Assembly: GCA_018433975.1 (NCBI GenBank)
Contig: JAHDQE010000120.1
Coordinates: 1-35,907 of the forward strand
DNA: 35,907 bases
Reading direction: 5' to 3'
Source: Ornatilinea sp.
GTDB lineage: Bacteria > Chloroflexota > Anaerolineae > Anaerolineales > Anaerolineaceae
Position numbers and translations under genes: made by a program. The notes under the pieces are model-generated. The model made no database searches. It was not told where the DNA came from and worked only from the letters and a program-made list of their open reading frames with translations. Position 1 is the first letter of the stretch; each line of letters opens with the position of its first letter. Below, piece after piece: positions 23,083 through 32,217 of the stretch.

Positions 23083-23359
23083 CGTGAAATTATTAGTGCT
23101 TGAGATGAGATAGGGATTGGGGAACACCTATGAAATTACTATTAACCGAATATCCAATCAGGTTATGTAAGAGCTAGAACGTCGAGGGATCTCTTAGTGT
23201 TGTGTTCCCAATCAAGTTACGCGCATCCTCTGATTAAAAATGGCGAACAACGACACAATGTTTATTTTTTAGAGACATTATGGAGAATAACTGATGCCGG
23301 AACAATCCGACATCATTCAATTGCCATTGCATGGCTGAATTTGCATAACAAACATCAAC
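23083..23359. other. Gene-free stretch with a distant inverted repeat
   Basis: No convincing gene. GATTGGGGAACAC (23115-23127) and GTGTTCCCAATC (23202-23213) are complementary with one bulged base, enclosing about 75 bases. This could be a hairpin, an operator or the remnant of a small inverted-repeat element. The rest holds nothing I can assign. Confidence 0.35.
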
Positions 23360-24886
23360 CTAGCATGGGATTAAAGGATTAAAGATCTCCTCGCTTCCCG
23401 AAAAAAACTGTAGCCCTCGTACCACAACATATCCACTTGAACCAGCTTTAAGATCCAGCTTCAAATACTGTGTCTTAGTGAAAGTGAAATTTACACGTTC
23501 GTCAACCGAACGAAGGCGCGACTCCTTAACTAAGGAATATTTCTCACCTTTCGTGTGAGAAAAAATTCTAACTACTTCAGCCGCGTGGTACTTTCCACTG
23601 TGCTGTGTATGAATCCCAATTCCAGTTAGCTCGACTATGAACGGGAAAAGCAGTTCAAGGGAAACCCAACCGGTTGCACTCTTTTCTGAATGCCACATTC
23701 TGCCGGCGTCATAGCTTACCTGTCCGGTATTCATGCTGGGCTTAATTATATTTTGGACCACATTGCCAGCTTTACTGGAAAATGCCTCTCCTGAAGCAGT
23801 TCTCACAACAATTCCCGTTGGCTGCCCAACGATCTCCATTCGTCGGATGATCCTAATTTCACTATGAAGGTTATATTCGGAAGGAACGTTTTTCTTTCTA
23901 TCGAAGGTGATTGTCGGAAACGCCCGTTGATTCAACGCCAACCCGCGGACATCTTCGGGTATGAATTCTCCAGGCATCTCGCTTGGGTTGAAGCCTTTGG
24001 TATGATGAGAAAGATTGTAGGACATTATGGAAGTACTGGTTTTCATGTCGTAACCATATGCGTCTACATGTGGTAAACCGAAAGCATGACCCAACTCGTG
24101 CTGAACGGTGGATTGAAAATTCGGAATTTTATCCAGTGCGTAGGAAGACACCAGTACAATCCCCCCACCCGTGTTGAATCCGCCATTGAATGGTGAACCG
24201 CATCCCCCGGGAAAATCTTCTTGGTGGTTGACCACCACTGTGAAGAAGATCAGAGGACAGGAGAAGCGGTTGAAACCTGTGAAGTCTAACAACTCACCAG
24301 TAATGTGATTTGCTTGACTCGATAAGCCCCGATAAAACGGTAGATTATAAGGTGAATCGTAAATTAGTGGATCCTTCTCTGTGAGCATGAAAGTGTTACG
24401 ATTTCCCAATAGTTCGGCATACCGCTCGCGTGCCCATCGCAAATGTCTCACCAGCCTTTGCATTTGATCTTCGGCGGGACGACGTTCACCCTGTGGGACG
24501 ACAAAACAAGGTTGCAAGGAGAGGGTTTTAGGTAATATATATTGAAACAAGGAATCATGAAGCAAAATGACCTCCCCTTTATATCGTCCTTCCACTTTAC
24601 GATCAGGGTATTGTGTCTGATTCCATAATAGGTTGCCGATGGCTTGTTCGCGCGACCAGTTGGGTTCGTGTCCCACCTGTTTCCCATCCCAAAATAATTC
24701 GTACCCCTTTCCGTCAGCATTTGTGTTTACTTCCCTGATCTGGTTTGAATATTTCCGGACCAGTGGGGTGCCGCAATATTCACAGGCAATCACTTCTCGA
24801 TTTCCTGTTACATCTAGATTTGCGCCACATTTAGGGCACTGAGCAACGGTTAAATCTAATGAAAAGTTGGGTTGGGTTAAGGCCAT
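23360..24886 (-). CDS. Zinc-ribbon / metzincin metalloprotease / discoidin-like protein
   Basis: A 508-residue protein with three visible parts. Residues 17-38 are a zinc ribbon (CPKCGA and CEYCGT). Residues about 215-300 are a metzincin-type peptidase: HELGHAFGLPH at 263-273 supplies the three His ligands and catalytic Glu, and SIMSY at 286-290 is the Met-turn. The C-terminal 130 residues are beta-rich and resemble an F5/8 type C (discoidin) domain (WVSLELLFPFIVELTGIGIH, YLKLDLKAGSSGYVVVRGLQ). No signal peptide is seen, which is odd for a metzincin. GAGG precedes the ATG. It has its own promoter and operator (24939-24986). Confidence 0.75.
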   Translation of the reverse strand: MALTQPNFSLDLTVAQCPKCGANLDVTGNREVIACEYCGTPLVRKYSNQIREVNTNADGKGYELFWDGKQVGHEPNWSREQAIGNLLWNQTQYPDRKVEGRYKGEVILLHDSLFQYILPKTLSLQPCFVVPQGERRPAEDQMQRLVRHLRWARERYAELLGNRNTFMLTEKDPLIYDSPYNLPFYRGLSSQANHITGELLDFTGFNRFSCPLIFFTVVVNHQEDFPGGCGSPFNGGFNTGGGIVLVSSYALDKIPNFQSTVQHELGHAFGLPHVDAYGYDMKTSTSIMSYNLSHHTKGFNPSEMPGEFIPEDVRGLALNQRAFPTITFDRKKNVPSEYNLHSEIRIIRRMEIVGQPTGIVVRTASGEAFSSKAGNVVQNIIKPSMNTGQVSYDAGRMWHSEKSATGWVSLELLFPFIVELTGIGIHTQHSGKYHAAEVVRIFSHTKGEKYSLVKESRLRSVDERVNFTFTKTQYLKLDLKAGSSGYVVVRGLQFFSGSEEIFNPLIPC

Positions 24887-24938
24887 TATTCCTCATTGCG
24901 ACTTCATTTTTTTATTTTACAGGATCATCATAAAACGA

Positions 24939-24986
24939 TTTTACAACCATGCTTATTATAAGTAAAAAGTAAGCATGGTTGTAAAA
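24939..24986 (-). promoter_or_regulatory. Promoter with 17-bp perfect inverted repeat for the protease gene
   Basis: TTTTACAACCATGCTTA (24939-24955) and its exact complement (24970-24986) flank a 14-base centre. On the minus strand the centre holds -10 TATAAT (24960-24955), with TTACAA (24984-24979) 18 bases upstream as a -35. The arms therefore overlap the promoter as an operator. It may also end the upstream CpaF transcript, although no T-tract follows. Confidence 0.6.
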
Positions 24987-24995
24987 ACCACTTTG

Positions 24996-26279
24996 TTATT
25001 TCAATTCCCCTAATTTTTCCCAATTAGGTTCTTCCTCAGACGAGTCTTCTTTATATCGATAGATGGGTTCAAAATATACGTCACCGTTCTTCAAATCCTT
25101 GGACACATTGGATATGGCAATCACCCGGCGAACTTCGTGACGGATACCGATCTGTACCAGCAAATCAACCGCATCACAAATCATTTGATTGGCTTCATGC
25201 GGCTTAACTCCAGCATCCGCACCCATGACTGTTGCTAAACGGCGAGCTGCTTCACGAGGACTGTCCGCATGGAAGGTACAGGCTCCGCTATGCCCTGTCA
25301 TCAAAGCCCGGAACAAACTCATGGCTGCCACGCCATCACGTACCTCGCCAATGACCAGGTAATCAGGTGACATTCGCATGGCATCATCGACTCCGTCTGC
25401 CAGGGTATACGGCCGGACATCCGTGCCAATAGCCTGCGGGCGGGCTTCCACCGTCTGGACGGTCGGACGATCTACCCAGATTTCCTCTGGGTCTTCAATC
25501 TTCACGATGCGCCAGATCGTAGGCAAGAAATTGCACAAGGCACTAAGCAGAGTGGTCTTTCCGGTTCGGGTTCCTCCGGAAATCAGGATGCGGGCTCCTT
25601 TCTCCATGGCCTGACGAAGAACCTCCATCATTTCGGAGCTCATCATTCCTCGCTCCAATAACCACTCTGGTTTGACCGGCTTTTGTTCATAAAGGCGGAT
25701 ATTGATAGAAGGATTACGACCTGGTGGTGCAATGACCGGGTGAAGCGCCTTGATCCGTCCACCACCAGGATTATGTGGCGTTGCCGGCAGTTTGGCATTG
25801 ATACTTGGGTTGGTCTCATTCAAAGTTTTGTTTTGCGGACCAATCAAGCGATCCAACACACGCCAGATTTCACCTGGTTCAGGCCGCAGTTCGATGGTCT
25901 CCCAACGAACCGAGCCTTTACGCATGATTTGAAGAAGGCCGCTGGAGTAAATGGTGATTTCAGAGATATCTGTGCGAGCCGGCGGCAAAAGCAAATCTAA
26001 AAAACCCAATCCCAATATCCGCCGGGTGAGTTCTTCAGCAATGGCAGCTTCCTGAAGGGCACCAGGGCGGCAGTTGCGTTTTCTTAGTGCCGCAGCAATC
26101 TGTGCCTCGACCCGCTCCCGAATGCGCTGCCGATCGGTTTCATTTGGACTCTGAAGAACAGAAGTTGAGAAATCATGGTTGATCTGATCGATCACCTCGT
26201 TGAAAACTTCAGACCGGATAGATTCGTCCAGGTTATTCCCGTTCGTGGCAGTGTCGTACAAACCTAATATTCCCGGCAT
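24996..26279 (-). CDS. cpaF: CpaF/TadA-type ATPase (second copy)
   Basis: A 427-residue secretion ATPase. An N-terminal helical region (RIRERVEAQIAAALRKRNCR) leads to the motor, with Walker A GGTRTGKT at 235-242, Walker B-region SPDYLVIGEVRDGVAAMSLF and GHSGACTFHADSPREAARRL. It carries the CpaF Asp and His boxes, so it should hydrolyse ATP. It is more canonical than the copy at 15723 in the EVRDG box (the other has EVVGN). It is the last gene of the P4 operon, after CpaE and CpaB, so it could power a filament or secretion device associated with the HerA/VirB4 ATPase. Confidence 0.9.
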   Translation of the reverse strand: MPGILGLYDTATNGNNLDESIRSEVFNEVIDQINHDFSTSVLQSPNETDRQRIRERVEAQIAAALRKRNCRPGALQEAAIAEELTRRILGLGFLDLLLPPARTDISEITIYSSGLLQIMRKGSVRWETIELRPEPGEIWRVLDRLIGPQNKTLNETNPSINAKLPATPHNPGGGRIKALHPVIAPPGRNPSINIRLYEQKPVKPEWLLERGMMSSEMMEVLRQAMEKGARILISGGTRTGKTTLLSALCNFLPTIWRIVKIEDPEEIWVDRPTVQTVEARPQAIGTDVRPYTLADGVDDAMRMSPDYLVIGEVRDGVAAMSLFRALMTGHSGACTFHADSPREAARRLATVMGADAGVKPHEANQMICDAVDLLVQIGIRHEVRRVIAISNVSKDLKNGDVYFEPIYRYKEDSSEEEPNWEKLGELK

Positions 26280-26332
26280 AGGTAACCTCCAACATTAGAA
26301 ACTTTTCCTACTCAAGAGACAAAAATGGTATT

Positions 26333-27646
26333 CTACGTAAATCGTATTTTGGGTAGTCGCAAAATACCCTTTTTCCCATCCGCACGAGCAAGATTGTTTT
26401 CCACCAAGGGAAATAAAGTGTTGATGATGGCGCGAATCCCTTTGGCAAACTCATCACCTCGTGTCACCGGCATCAAGCCATCATCTTGTGCCTGAGGAAC
26501 CCCTGGATCAAAAGGTACAATGGCTGCGATGGGTGGAGCCCACCCCAAGGATTTGGAGAGCTCTTCCTGGAATAATCGAGGGGTAAAGCTGCTGCGATCA
26601 GAAGTTTGGTTTAGAACCAGGTAAATCGAATCTCGGGCCAGGCGTTTCTCACTCTTTAAGCCTGTCAACAATAGGGTGAGGGTATGGCGAATCGCAGTTA
26701 AGTCAGCCAGAGTAGGTCGGGCAACGATCAAGGCATAATTGGCAAAGATGATTGAATGCATCATCCACAAATCTTCTGTGGTTGGCACATCCATGACAAT
26801 AGCGGCATAGCGACCATCTTCCGAGTCAATCAACATCCCATTAATGCTGCCTTCTCCGGTTCCTTTACTTGAGCTTTCCAGAATGTGCATGTATTCCAGG
26901 GAGGATTCTGGCGCAAGCAAGATCTCCAAATTTTCCTTGCGTTGGATTGCAGCCTGAAAAGCTGCCTTGCCCGGACGATCAAAGTATTCGGTTAAATTAG
27001 GGACATACCGTAATCCTAAATGTGGCGCAGCAGCTGGTGGCAACCCCATGGACACCAGCAACGTTTTCACACTGAGGCGGACAGATAATTCATAAGCCAG
27101 GTTTTCAGCGATGGTAGAGCAACCAGACCCACCCGAGTGCGATAGGACAGCGATCCTTTTCGTGCCGGTGATGTACGCAGATGTTCCACTGTTGGAATAG
27201 CCGGATACCCCTTGCTGCATGGGTGCAGCTTGAGTCAGACTTGCCCGGGCTGTCATCGCAGCACCATAAGCTGCCTGGATGATTTCGGTCCAATTTACCG
27301 GCGCGACGAAAACTCCACGCACAGTATCCACTTTGGTAAAAGCTCCCTGAAAATCCTTTTGGGCCAAAGGCAGTACTACAATCGCAATTCCACGCCAGGC
27401 TGAAATTTTATGAAGGGAACGAATCAGGGTATCCGGATCAGGAGCAATATCGGTCTGGACGATCACCAGATCCGGCCGCAGGTTGTTCAAGTTCGTCTCG
27501 AACATGGACCATTGAGCGGCGTGACCTGAGATCATAAAGCGTTGGTCTGCCAGGATCGGCTGCTGCATCTGGTAGTAAACAACATCATGACCGGCTCCTG
27601 CCAGCATGACGGTGATTTTATTGGTTTGGTAAGCGTTATCGCTCAT
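26333..27646 (-). CDS. CpaE/TadZ-like protein with altered P-loop
   Basis: A 437-residue protein. Residues 10-130 resemble a receiver domain (ITVMLAGAGHDVVYYQ, DLVIVQTDIAPDPDTLIRSL). Residues 163-400 form a MinD/ParA-type ATPase in which the P-loop reads SGGSGCST at 171-178: the signature Lys of GGxGKST is Cys. AAIVMDVPTTEDLWM follows as the distal strand, and YLVLNQTSDRSSF corresponds to the 'vlN' strand. Several TadZ proteins have atypical P-loops. It sits between CpaB and CpaF genes in the P4 operon. It may bind nucleotide weakly and act as a scaffold. Confidence 0.8.
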   Translation of the reverse strand: MSDNAYQTNKITVMLAGAGHDVVYYQMQQPILADQRFMISGHAAQWSMFETNLNNLRPDLVIVQTDIAPDPDTLIRSLHKISAWRGIAIVVLPLAQKDFQGAFTKVDTVRGVFVAPVNWTEIIQAAYGAAMTARASLTQAAPMQQGVSGYSNSGTSAYITGTKRIAVLSHSGGSGCSTIAENLAYELSVRLSVKTLLVSMGLPPAAAPHLGLRYVPNLTEYFDRPGKAAFQAAIQRKENLEILLAPESSLEYMHILESSSKGTGEGSINGMLIDSEDGRYAAIVMDVPTTEDLWMMHSIIFANYALIVARPTLADLTAIRHTLTLLLTGLKSEKRLARDSIYLVLNQTSDRSSFTPRLFQEELSKSLGWAPPIAAIVPFDPGVPQAQDDGLMPVTRGDEFAKGIRAIINTLFPLVENNLARADGKKGILRLPKIRFT

Positions 27647-27652
27647 TTTGAC

Positions 27653-28558
27653 CTATTTCTTTCGATAATCGTTCATCTCGTTATACAACTCACCCAGATT
27701 GAGGGTAATCACGTCCGCAACATCCAACGCCAACCCTGAGGTTGGTTCCAAGGCAAGGTGAATAATGCCATATTGGTCGAGAGCAGCTAGCAAGGTTGCC
27801 GGATCAACCTTGAATCCTGGAGTTACCTCGATCAACCCCGTGGGAACATCCAGAACGATCACACTGCCTTCCTGAGCTGACATGCTTGTTCGAGCAGAGG
27901 AAAACAATTCTTCTTCACTGGCACCGGCTGGAATCTCTTCATAACGAAACGATTGAGGCACTAAGAGAACTCGCACACCTGTGATTGCCAACCGAGCGAG
28001 AGGAGAAGCCGGAGGAGCGGGGGTAGGAGTTGGGGTAGGTGTTGCGCTCACACCAGGAGTGAGTGAAACAATGGGTGAAGTAAATTCCGTAATCGGTGCA
28101 GTAAACACAGAAGTGGTACTCGCCTTGAGAATATCTGGAGAAATCATACCAATCACCGTAACGGTCTGTCCTGGACGAAGTAAACCAGCCACGCCGCTGG
28201 CCAGGTCGACATGGATCGCCAGAGCAACATGCCCTTCTGGAAGTTCAGCAGGAATACCTGCACTGGCTATCTCTCCCAAAACGGAGGTAACGATCAGATC
28301 CCCCGGAGCTCGTCCAACTGCCAGGATCTTCCCGGTCACATCTTCAATTTTTGAAGTAGCATCCGCAGGTTTAGCTCCCATCGGAATGGTACGCAGCTCA
28401 ACCAATTGGTCAGTCAGAACGGTTCCAGGGGCGATGGCGACTTTGGCGACCACCACCTGAGTTGGACGGATCACCCCGTTCAAAAGGGCGATCACAAGCA
28501 AACCGATGACAACGGCAAGTACAATTGCGGCAATGGGGGAACGTTTTTTTGTTTGCAT
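27653..28558 (-). CDS. CpaB-like SAF-domain protein (second copy)
   Basis: A 301-residue protein: one N-terminal helix (IAAIVLAVVIGLLVIALLNG), then the SAF domain (VVVAKVAIAPGTVLTDQLVE, LRTIPMGAKPADATSKIEDV, GKILAVGRAPGDLIV). A Pro/Thr linker follows (TPTPTPTPAPPASP, about residues 165-190). A C-terminal region ends with DQYGIIHLALEP, as in RcpC/CpaB proteins. It is predicted to act outside the membrane. It is longer than the P3 copy because of the linker. It is separated from the HerA/VirB4 gene by three bases, implying co-translation. Confidence 0.8.
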   Translation of the reverse strand: MQTKKRSPIAAIVLAVVIGLLVIALLNGVIRPTQVVVAKVAIAPGTVLTDQLVELRTIPMGAKPADATSKIEDVTGKILAVGRAPGDLIVTSVLGEIASAGIPAELPEGHVALAIHVDLASGVAGLLRPGQTVTVIGMISPDILKASTTSVFTAPITEFTSPIVSLTPGVSATPTPTPTPAPPASPLARLAITGVRVLLVPQSFRYEEIPAGASEEELFSSARTSMSAQEGSVIVLDVPTGLIEVTPGFKVDPATLLAALDQYGIIHLALEPTSGLALDVADVITLNLGELYNEMNDYRKK

Positions 28559-28561
28559 GAA

Positions 28562-31500
28562 TTATTCTTTCTCCTTTTTACAAATCATTGGATTCAGTAT
28601 GCCCCGACGCGAAGCGTCAGCGGGATCGATTGGTTGCCAGGATGTCAGAAGCTGTCCGTTCCAGGGAAACAGCCCTAATTCCTGGGTAATCTCGAGGTCA
28701 GAGGGTTCATTACTACGGATGATCATTGGGCGGACTAACACTGGTTCCAGCCAGAACACATCATCGCTGTAACCCAACTTGGCAATCGCATACGTCCGCG
28801 GAATGCGTGCCAGGTAGCGTTTGTATTCGGTATTGACCAGCCCTTTTTCGGAGCGGCCTAAATGTGGCAAGATCAAATCCCGATCTTTGGGATCTTTGGT
28901 TTGGAACACAAATACATTCGCACAGGAGGATAGGATGCCTGAGGGTAACTCGCTTACGGTTTGAGCCATCAGATGCAGAAAAACGTTGTATTTTCTTCCG
29001 TCACGCCACATCGTTTGAAAAAGATGACTGACCGGGTTACCCGACTCTCCTGATCCCTGATCAGAAGCAGCTCCACCTGAGACGCCAGTTAGGACTTTAT
29101 TGGCTTCTTCAAAGAAGATTTGCATGGGTGGGAAATGTTTGCCACCCAAAGCTTCGCGCCGGCGGGTGACCGCATCCGAATACAATATGCTGGCCAATAA
29201 TGAGAGCAATGCTGCTTTGGAGTATTCATCCATTTCAGCGCCACCTTCGATGACAATGACTCCCCAGGGATTATCAGCGCTGCCCATCAATCCCAAATCT
29301 TCCACGCCGGTTCCACTGGCTGAAGATCCGTATTGCTTTGCCATATGTCCTTCGGAGAACTGCTCCAATCGAAGAAGGACTCCCTCCAGACTGGTACGGC
29401 TTACCTGATCACGTTCAAGCTTCTCTTTGTAGGTCCGCAGACGATCAACCCATTTGGAAACATCCAACTTCCGGCTACGATAGACCGCTAGAGCTTGCAG
29501 TTCGGACGGAGAAAGGCTTTCTAATAAGGTTCCAGGATGAAGATCATTTAGATCCTCACCAAGACTCTGACGTTCATTGCGGATTAACTCCACCTCCCGT
29601 TCATCCTGAAGATGTCCTAAGGGACCATTCTGCAGCTTGGGGTCGCCGGTCAGAACACCGGCCTCATAATACAATTCGGTTAGCGCACGGCGCATGAAAC
29701 CCAACTGTCTGGCTCCCATCCTGCCAGCATTCGCAAATAGCTCAGCCACCATGCTGCGGTAGCGGCCGGGTTCTATCCTTTTCGGTACTTGCAGGATATT
29801 CCACCGGAGTGGGCGTGGTGAACCAGGATAGAGCTGACGGATATCCACATGTCCAAGACCGTCTTCTGAACCTTTCGGCCCCACCCCTGGCCAGTTCAAT
29901 GCTTTACGCCAGCCCTGTCCGAAATCCAACACAATGGTGCGGTAATGCCAGAAACGGGTCGTCTCATAAGCCAGGCGTTCAGCTGCAATCGATTTTCCAA
30001 AACCGGTATCCCCGACAAATGCAGTATGAAAATGGCGGTCTGGAGATAACTTTAGAAAAGTATCCGTTAATAAACCTGTTTCACTCGACCACTGCCTGGC
30101 GATGGTGATATTCCCAGGCATATCCGGATAAAAAGCAAATGCTGGGGTTTCCTCCTGGGTGGTGAGCGCTGATCCCTGCTCGAACATGCCTGGCGCGGTA
30201 TAAGCTGCCACCTGAAGCATGGTGAGTAAGGTCGATTCTGCATACCCACTCATAGCTTCTGGAATCGTCTCGATGCGGGTCGATGGGGTGAACGCACGGG
30301 CATGTAAGCCGATATAAGCCTGTTCCGGATCGGTTAACGCACGGGTTTGCACACCTGCGACAACATCCTCAGTGCCATGAAACGCTTCTGGGATGAGCCC
30401 CATCATCGCCTGAATGCCTTGTTCGCTGGTGGCTAGTGCATACAAATCTGTATAAAAAGCGCCTTCCCGACTGGCAATATCCAGTAACTTGCGTTGAGTG
30501 CGCATGATATCCGTGAGGAGGATATAAGGATCATCCTGCCATTGATAAGCGTTTGAAAGCGAGAAAGAAGGAGCTACACCAACACTCATCCCGGCGCTTA
30601 TTCCGCGTCCAATACTTTGCCCCAAGCCAACACCATCTGTCTCAGATCGGGCTGTGCTTTTTGTATCTGCATGGCTCTGGGTGTTAGATGTGCTGGTCGT
30701 GTCGGCTACTGAATCCGTCTCAGCTCCAGAGGTAGTCCAAGCTTCCGATTGCGTCGTCGAATGACTTTGGGAGGTTGTATTCGATTGACTCTGAGTAGTA
30801 CTTTGCGAAACGGTGTCTGCCTGGCTGTGTGTGACCGAATGCATGCTTGAGTCGGATGATCCGCTACTGACAACCACACCATCTGCTGAACCCCAGTTAG
30901 CATTGCCGCCTACGTTAGCCGATAAACCTACGCCGGCCGGAGCAATGCTCCCACCCACACCGCCATTCACGCCATAAGAAGAGCTATCCGTATGAGAGTT
31001 CGCTACACCGGACGAATCAGAGTGGGACGTTCCATCGGTTACTGCTGTTCCTTCGGTATGAGCTGTCCCTTGACTGACTGCAGTTCCAACCGTGGAAGAC
31101 GAACCAATCGTATCGGTTTCGGAGATTCCAACCGTGTGCGCCCAACCGCGAGTGCTGGCATGACCCGTGGTGTGCGCCTGGCCTTCTGAATTTGCGACGC
31201 CATCTGTGGCAGCTTCACCCTGGGTGACGCCGCTCGAATGGTTTGTGCCATAAGACCTGGATGCGTTTTCAGCAAGGCCCCCAGTCAAAATGGCCGGCAG
31301 GCTGATTCCAAACGAAGCAGCCCGGGTTCCCAACTGACGGGAAGCGTAAACGGAGGTATCTTCCAACATACCGGCCAACATGCGGGTAATATCTTCAAGG
31401 CGAACATGATTTGTGAGCAGCATCAACAAGAACTCTTCTTCCAGGCTGCTCATACCGCGAAAGAGCAGTTCATTCTGTTGAATGGAATATTGTTGTGCAC

Positions 31501-32110
31501 CCTGACTTCCAGACACTAATGGATCACGCATCGAAGAATCTCCACCGCGGGCGTTTTCACGTGGATCTGGATGCCCGACAGCCACAATGGCATAAGGCAT
31601 CTGCTCCAGAGCACGCGCTAACCATTGAGCCACTTCAGTTGAAAGTGGTTCAAGGCGGATTTGACGGTAAGCACCCACCAATCCGGCTCGTAAGGCAGAT
31701 AGATCGCGTAAAGAACGCTCAATAGCTTCATTTTTCTTTGGCGAAAACGCAGCGACTCCATAGCATTGAACAATTCCAACATTGGGGTTCTTAAAAACGC
31801 CGGCAGCCAGATAAACCAGATCCACTTGAGCGCCATACAAACCACGCAAGACCGTACGCATCTTCTGTAGCAGCCCGGCATCCCGGCGAGCTTCCAGAGA
31901 GATGTAGCGTAATTGCAGCAGCCGGACCGCCCGGTATCCCTGATATTCCCGCGGGCCTTCCCGCTCTGTGACACGAAAGACCAGATAGTCAAGCTCATTT
32001 CGGTCGTTGAAATGTAGCTCTGTGCCTTCCACTTCCAGGTCATTTGGAATGGATAGAGAGTCCTTCGTTCTCAGCCAGGGTATTTTTTCGGTCAGTTTTC
32101 CAATAATCAT
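28562..32110 (-). CDS. HerA/VirB4-superfamily ATPase with large Ser/Thr/Gly-rich insert
   Basis: About 1182 residues from the ATG at 32110 (an upstream ATG at 32149 lacks better signals). The N-terminal 270 residues are a non-ATPase domain. Residues about 277-512 are a low-complexity insert with alternating Ser/Thr, His, Ala and Gly, including six-residue units such as GTAVSQ, GTAHTE, GTAVTD, GTSHSD. The motor follows: Walker A GDTGFGKS near residue 700, IVLDFGQGW, then WGVIVIEGGAEMDEY and FFEEANKVLTG near 1000. This order is typical of VirB4/TraC/HerA-type pumps that energise secretion or DNA movement. A coupling-protein role is possible. The flanking membrane proteins fit a secretion channel. 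Confidence 0.8.
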   Translation of the reverse strand: MIIGKLTEKIPWLRTKDSLSIPNDLEVEGTELHFNDRNELDYLVFRVTEREGPREYQGYRAVRLLQLRYISLEARRDAGLLQKMRTVLRGLYGAQVDLVYLAAGVFKNPNVGIVQCYGVAAFSPKKNEAIERSLRDLSALRAGLVGAYRQIRLEPLSTEVAQWLARALEQMPYAIVAVGHPDPRENARGGDSSMRDPLVSGSQGAQQYSIQQNELLFRGMSSLEEEFLLMLLTNHVRLEDITRMLAGMLEDTSVYASRQLGTRAASFGISLPAILTGGLAENASRSYGTNHSSGVTQGEAATDGVANSEGQAHTTGHASTRGWAHTVGISETDTIGSSSTVGTAVSQGTAHTEGTAVTDGTSHSDSSGVANSHTDSSSYGVNGGVGGSIAPAGVGLSANVGGNANWGSADGVVVSSGSSDSSMHSVTHSQADTVSQSTTQSQSNTTSQSHSTTQSEAWTTSGAETDSVADTTSTSNTQSHADTKSTARSETDGVGLGQSIGRGISAGMSVGVAPSFSLSNAYQWQDDPYILLTDIMRTQRKLLDIASREGAFYTDLYALATSEQGIQAMMGLIPEAFHGTEDVVAGVQTRALTDPEQAYIGLHARAFTPSTRIETIPEAMSGYAESTLLTMLQVAAYTAPGMFEQGSALTTQEETPAFAFYPDMPGNITIARQWSSETGLLTDTFLKLSPDRHFHTAFVGDTGFGKSIAAERLAYETTRFWHYRTIVLDFGQGWRKALNWPGVGPKGSEDGLGHVDIRQLYPGSPRPLRWNILQVPKRIEPGRYRSMVAELFANAGRMGARQLGFMRRALTELYYEAGVLTGDPKLQNGPLGHLQDEREVELIRNERQSLGEDLNDLHPGTLLESLSPSELQALAVYRSRKLDVSKWVDRLRTYKEKLERDQVSRTSLEGVLLRLEQFSEGHMAKQYGSSASGTGVEDLGLMGSADNPWGVIVIEGGAEMDEYSKAALLSLLASILYSDAVTRRREALGGKHFPPMQIFFEEANKVLTGVSGGAASDQGSGESGNPVSHLFQTMWRDGRKYNVFLHLMAQTVSELPSGILSSCANVFVFQTKDPKDRDLILPHLGRSEKGLVNTEYKRYLARIPRTYAIAKLGYSDDVFWLEPVLVRPMIIRSNEPSDLEITQELGLFPWNGQLLTSWQPIDPADASRRGILNPMICKKEKE

Positions 32111-32217
32111 CGTTCTCTTTTCTCCGTACTTGGCGTTCTGCCTCATCAATTCGCCAACTTAACCAGTTGGTGAATTCGTGAGGCTGCTCTTGCTTGCGCA
32201 AGAGAAGCCCTGGATTG

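Noticed and set aside
23197..23382. Plus-strand frame of 61 codons next to the protease gene
   Set aside because: No ribosome site, no family resemblance, and it overlaps the 3' end of the protease gene.
24939..24986. Rho-independent terminator of the CpaF operon
   Set aside because: The flanks are T before and A after the stem rather than a T-tract, and a -10 TATAAT lies in the centre, so an operator is preferred; a dual role remains possible.
28562..32110. VirD4-type coupling protein
   Set aside because: The motif order and operon position fit VirB4/HerA better, and no relaxase is present to support conjugation directly.
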